A stretch of DNA of 64,000 nucleotides. Origin: Streptomyces jumonjinensis. GTDB taxonomy: Bacteria; Actinomycetota; Actinomycetes; Streptomycetales; Streptomycetaceae. Of this stretch, positions 62,414 through 64,000 are shown one piece after another (the stretch's first letter is position 1; every line of letters starts with the position of its first letter). The stretch covers positions 10,363 through 74,362 of the forward strand of contig NZ_VCLA01000105.1 in the NCBI RefSeq assembly GCF_009600885.1, written 5' to 3'. The notes beneath the pieces were generated by a model, which saw only the letters and a program-made list of their open reading frames with translations, was not told where the DNA came from and made no database searches. The position numbers were made by a program, and so were the translations under genes.

Positions 62414-63667
62414 TCACACCCAGGGACGCAGCCGTGCCGAGTCGTCGGGCCTGGGGCCGCCCGGGGCGTTCTCGACCAGCGAACTGCCTGAACGCCACTC
62501 GTCCCAGTCGAGGTTCCAGTCGCCGTAGCCGTTGCCGAAGGTGTCCATGTCCTCGCCGACGCTGTTGATCACGTGGACGATGTCGCCCTCCTTGAACGTC
62601 TCGTAGAACCAGGCGGCGTTGCCGGTGGACATCCCGGTGCAGCCGTGGCTGACGTTCTCGTACCCGTGTGAGCCGATCGACCAGGGCGCGGCGTGGACGT
62701 ACTCACCGCTCCAGGTGACCCGGGTGGCGTAATAGACGGGCAGGTCATACGCCTCCGAGCCGCCGATGCCGACGCTGGAGCCCCTCATCCGAACGAAATA
62801 CTCCTTGCCGAGCACCACCTTGACGCCGTTGCGGGTGGAGAAGCCCGGCTTTCCGGTGGTGATCGGAATGGTGTTGATCACTTCTCCGTTGAGCAGAACC
62901 GTCATGTAGTGCGCCGAGGCGTCCGTGATGGCCTCCAGACGGTCCCCGATGGTGAACTTCACGGGCTTCTCCGCCTTGTCCCCGTACAGCTGGTTGGAGA
63001 TCCGGACGCCCTGGAGGTTGCTGGAGACGCTGACCTTGGCGCCCGTGGGCCAGTAGTCCTTCGGGCGGAAGTGCAGCACCTCGTCGTCGACCCAGTGCCA
63101 GGCGCCCTCCACCGCGGGCTTGGAGTCGATTTTGAGCCCGCGCTCCACCACGGCCCTGGCCTCCCGGTCGGCCACGGGCAGGCTGAGCTCCGCGATGATG
63201 GGCTGTGCCACGCCGTAGGTGCCCTCCTCGGGCCCGAAACCGACGCTCAGCAACCGTTTGGCCGGTGAGGTCTCGAAAACGGCCATACGGGCGCCTGGAG
63301 CGCCCTTCTTGTTCTCCGTGGCGACCCTGGCGGTGTACTTCGCACCGGCGGAGAGCGGGCCGGTGGAGCGCCAGCGGCTGCCGTCCGCCGCGAGCTCGCC
63401 GCCCAGATGGTGCCCGGAGTCATCGGTCACCCGGACATCGGTGATACGGCCCTCTTCGCCCTTGACGGTCACCTCGAAGGGTTTGTCGGGGTTGACCTTC
63501 ACACCGCCCCTCGGGGTGTTGAAGACGACCTGCTCGGCCGCGTCGAAGGGCTCGGTGGAGAGGGGGTCACTGCTCTTCGGTTCGCCGCACGCGGTCACGA
63601 CCACTCCCAGGGCCAGGAGCAGCAGGGTGCAGCGGACGACGGTGCTGAAGCGCGGCGTCTGGTTCAT
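62414..63667 (-). CDS. L,D-transpeptidase lipoprotein (Ig-like plus YkuD domains)
   Basis: 417 aa. Lipoprotein signal with lipobox VVTAC (Cys27) after RCTLLLLALGVVVTAC. Two immunoglobulin-like domains follow (GGVKVNPDKPFEVTVKGEEG; RLLSVGFGPEEGTYGVAQPI), then YkuD: LNGEVINTIPITTGKPGFST, VHAAPWSIGSHGYENVSHGC with the catalytic Cys in SHGCTGMS and the His ahead of it. This is the LdtMt2-like plan of actinobacteria. It forms 3-3 cross-links in peptidoglycan outside the membrane. It lies between ctaF and the receiver-like gene, transcribed away from ctaF on the same strand. Confidence 0.96.
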   Translation of the reverse strand: MNQTPRFSTVVRCTLLLLALGVVVTACGEPKSSDPLSTEPFDAAEQVVFNTPRGGVKVNPDKPFEVTVKGEEGRITDVRVTDDSGHHLGGELAADGSRWRSTGPLSAGAKYTARVATENKKGAPGARMAVFETSPAKRLLSVGFGPEEGTYGVAQPIIAELSLPVADREARAVVERGLKIDSKPAVEGAWHWVDDEVLHFRPKDYWPTGAKVSVSSNLQGVRISNQLYGDKAEKPVKFTIGDRLEAITDASAHYMTVLLNGEVINTIPITTGKPGFSTRNGVKVVLGKEYFVRMRGSSVGIGGSEAYDLPVYYATRVTWSGEYVHAAPWSIGSHGYENVSHGCTGMSTGNAAWFYETFKEGDIVHVINSVGEDMDTFGNGYGDWNLDWDEWRSGSSLVENAPGGPRPDDSARLRPWV

Positions 63668-63724
63668 AAATCACACAATAGGAATATTGGATCGGACTGG
63701 CTCGCTGAGTGCGTACAAACGGGC

Positions 63725-63761
63725 GGACCCGGTCCCCCTCGGAGTGAAGGGGACCGGGTCC
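63725..63761 (-). terminator. Terminator of the ctaF transcript
   Basis: 63725-63737 pairs perfectly over 13 bp with 63749-63761 around an 11-nt loop, 48 bp after the ctaF stop on the minus strand and ahead of the L,D-transpeptidase gene. Confidence 0.85.
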
Positions 63762-63809
63762 GGACCGTCTGCGTCTGCGTCCGACGCCGTTGGCGTCAGT
63801 GCCAGTGGA

Positions 63810-64000
63810 TCACTGGTTCTGGTTCTCACCGCGGTAGTACTCAAACACCCAGCCGAAGAGGCCGATGAGGAGCAGCGGGAACGAGAAGTACACCAGCCAC
63901 CAGCCGACGGCCACGCCGAGGAACGCGAGCGCACCGCCGATCGCCAGCGAGAGCGGCTGCCAGCTGTGCGGGGCGAAGAACCCCACCTCGCCGGCCTCGT
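63810..64000 (-). CDS. ctaF: Cytochrome c oxidase subunit IV, actinobacterial type (C-terminal part)
   Basis: The gene enters from the right edge; 62 codons and the TGA stop are present. Readable product: EAGEVGFFAPHSWQPLSLAI, GGALAFLGVAVGWWLVYFSF, PLLLIGLFGWVFEYYRGENQ, with two membrane helices and the conserved PHSWQPL motif of CtaF. It is the small subunit of the aa3 oxidase, normally following ctaD, which should lie just outside the window. Confidence 0.93.
   Translation of the reverse strand, partial: EAGEVGFFAPHSWQPLSLAIGGALAFLGVAVGWWLVYFSFPLLLIGLFGWVFEYYRGENQNQ

Overview
The window is a stretch of linear-chromosome core from a Streptomyces (high-GC actinobacterium). The evidence is the very high GC with strong third-position bias, frequent GTG/TTG starts, many apparently leaderless mRNAs, and a gene order that, from memory, follows the S. 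coelicolor region running from about SCO2094 to SCO2154 (thiOSG, pkaF, bfr/bfd, aroH, trpEG, pfk, macRS, glkA, trpD, qcrCAB, ctaE). I see no phage, integrase, transposase, CRISPR array, tRNA/rRNA or secondary-metabolite cluster. The novelty is in regulatory DNA, small repeats and a few odd proteins.

Layout. 1-4 kb: end of a HEPN-like gene, then an operon of a degenerate ABC ATPase, a YhgE/Pip membrane protein and a TetR regulator behind a perfect 14-bp palindrome. 4.4-8.8 kb: a DUF4126 membrane protein, a CrtI-like FAD oxidoreductase, a Gln/Tyr-rich membrane protein and metF. 9-14.4 kb: thiamine genes (thiE; TPP riboswitch-thiO-thiS-thiG) around an Rv2175c-like DNA-binding protein and a ferredoxin-reductase-type flavoprotein. 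14.7-20 kb: PASTA kinase PkaF, endonuclease IV, a CsoR-box copper gene (DUF4396), a sulfite-oxidase-like protein, bacterioferritin, and Bfd with an iron box. 20-24 kb: divergent aroH and trpL-attenuator-trpEG. 24-35 kb: phosphofructokinase, MacRS two-component system, PlsC, a lipase, GlkA, and a DUF5304/ArsA-like/SRPBCC/phosphoesterase run. 35-42 kb: acyl-CoA ligase, a cholesterol-oxidase-type enzyme, GT4 and GT87 glycosyltransferases. 42-51.6 kb: a metallopeptidase lipoprotein, two NlpC/P60 hydrolases (one with a c-di-AMP riboswitch), NYN protein, rhomboid, stand-alone RAM protein, and a secreted-peptide/kinase/regulator operon. 51.7-56 kb: SLC13 permease, glycerate kinase (C-terminal frameshift), and a SAM-IV riboswitch-controlled class V aminotransferase. 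56-64 kb: trpD, qcrCAB-ctaE, an atypical receiver protein, an L,D-transpeptidase lipoprotein and the end of ctaF.

How the genes work together. Respiration (ctaE-qcrC-qcrA-qcrB plus ctaF) forms the bcc-aa3 supercomplex. Tryptophan supply (aroH, trpEG, trpD) is split over 35 kb and only trpEG carries an attenuator. Central carbon entry (glkA, pfkA) sits beside MacRS. Iron handling (bfr/bfd) and copper response (DUF4396) are controlled by recognisable boxes. Four RNA switches or attenuators can be read directly: TPP, trp leader, c-di-AMP and SAM-IV.

Two genome-scale habits stand out. Several genes have a TANNNT box 6-7 bases before their start codon, as in leaderless transcripts. Gene ends are repeatedly followed by tandem copies of their own last bases. 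I did not find an obviously unprecedented multi-gene system; the best leads are the overlapping copper palindromes, the SAM-IV-controlled aminotransferase with a short upstream ORF, the two-component/SLC13/glycerate-kinase neighbourhood, and the P-loop-degenerate ATPases.
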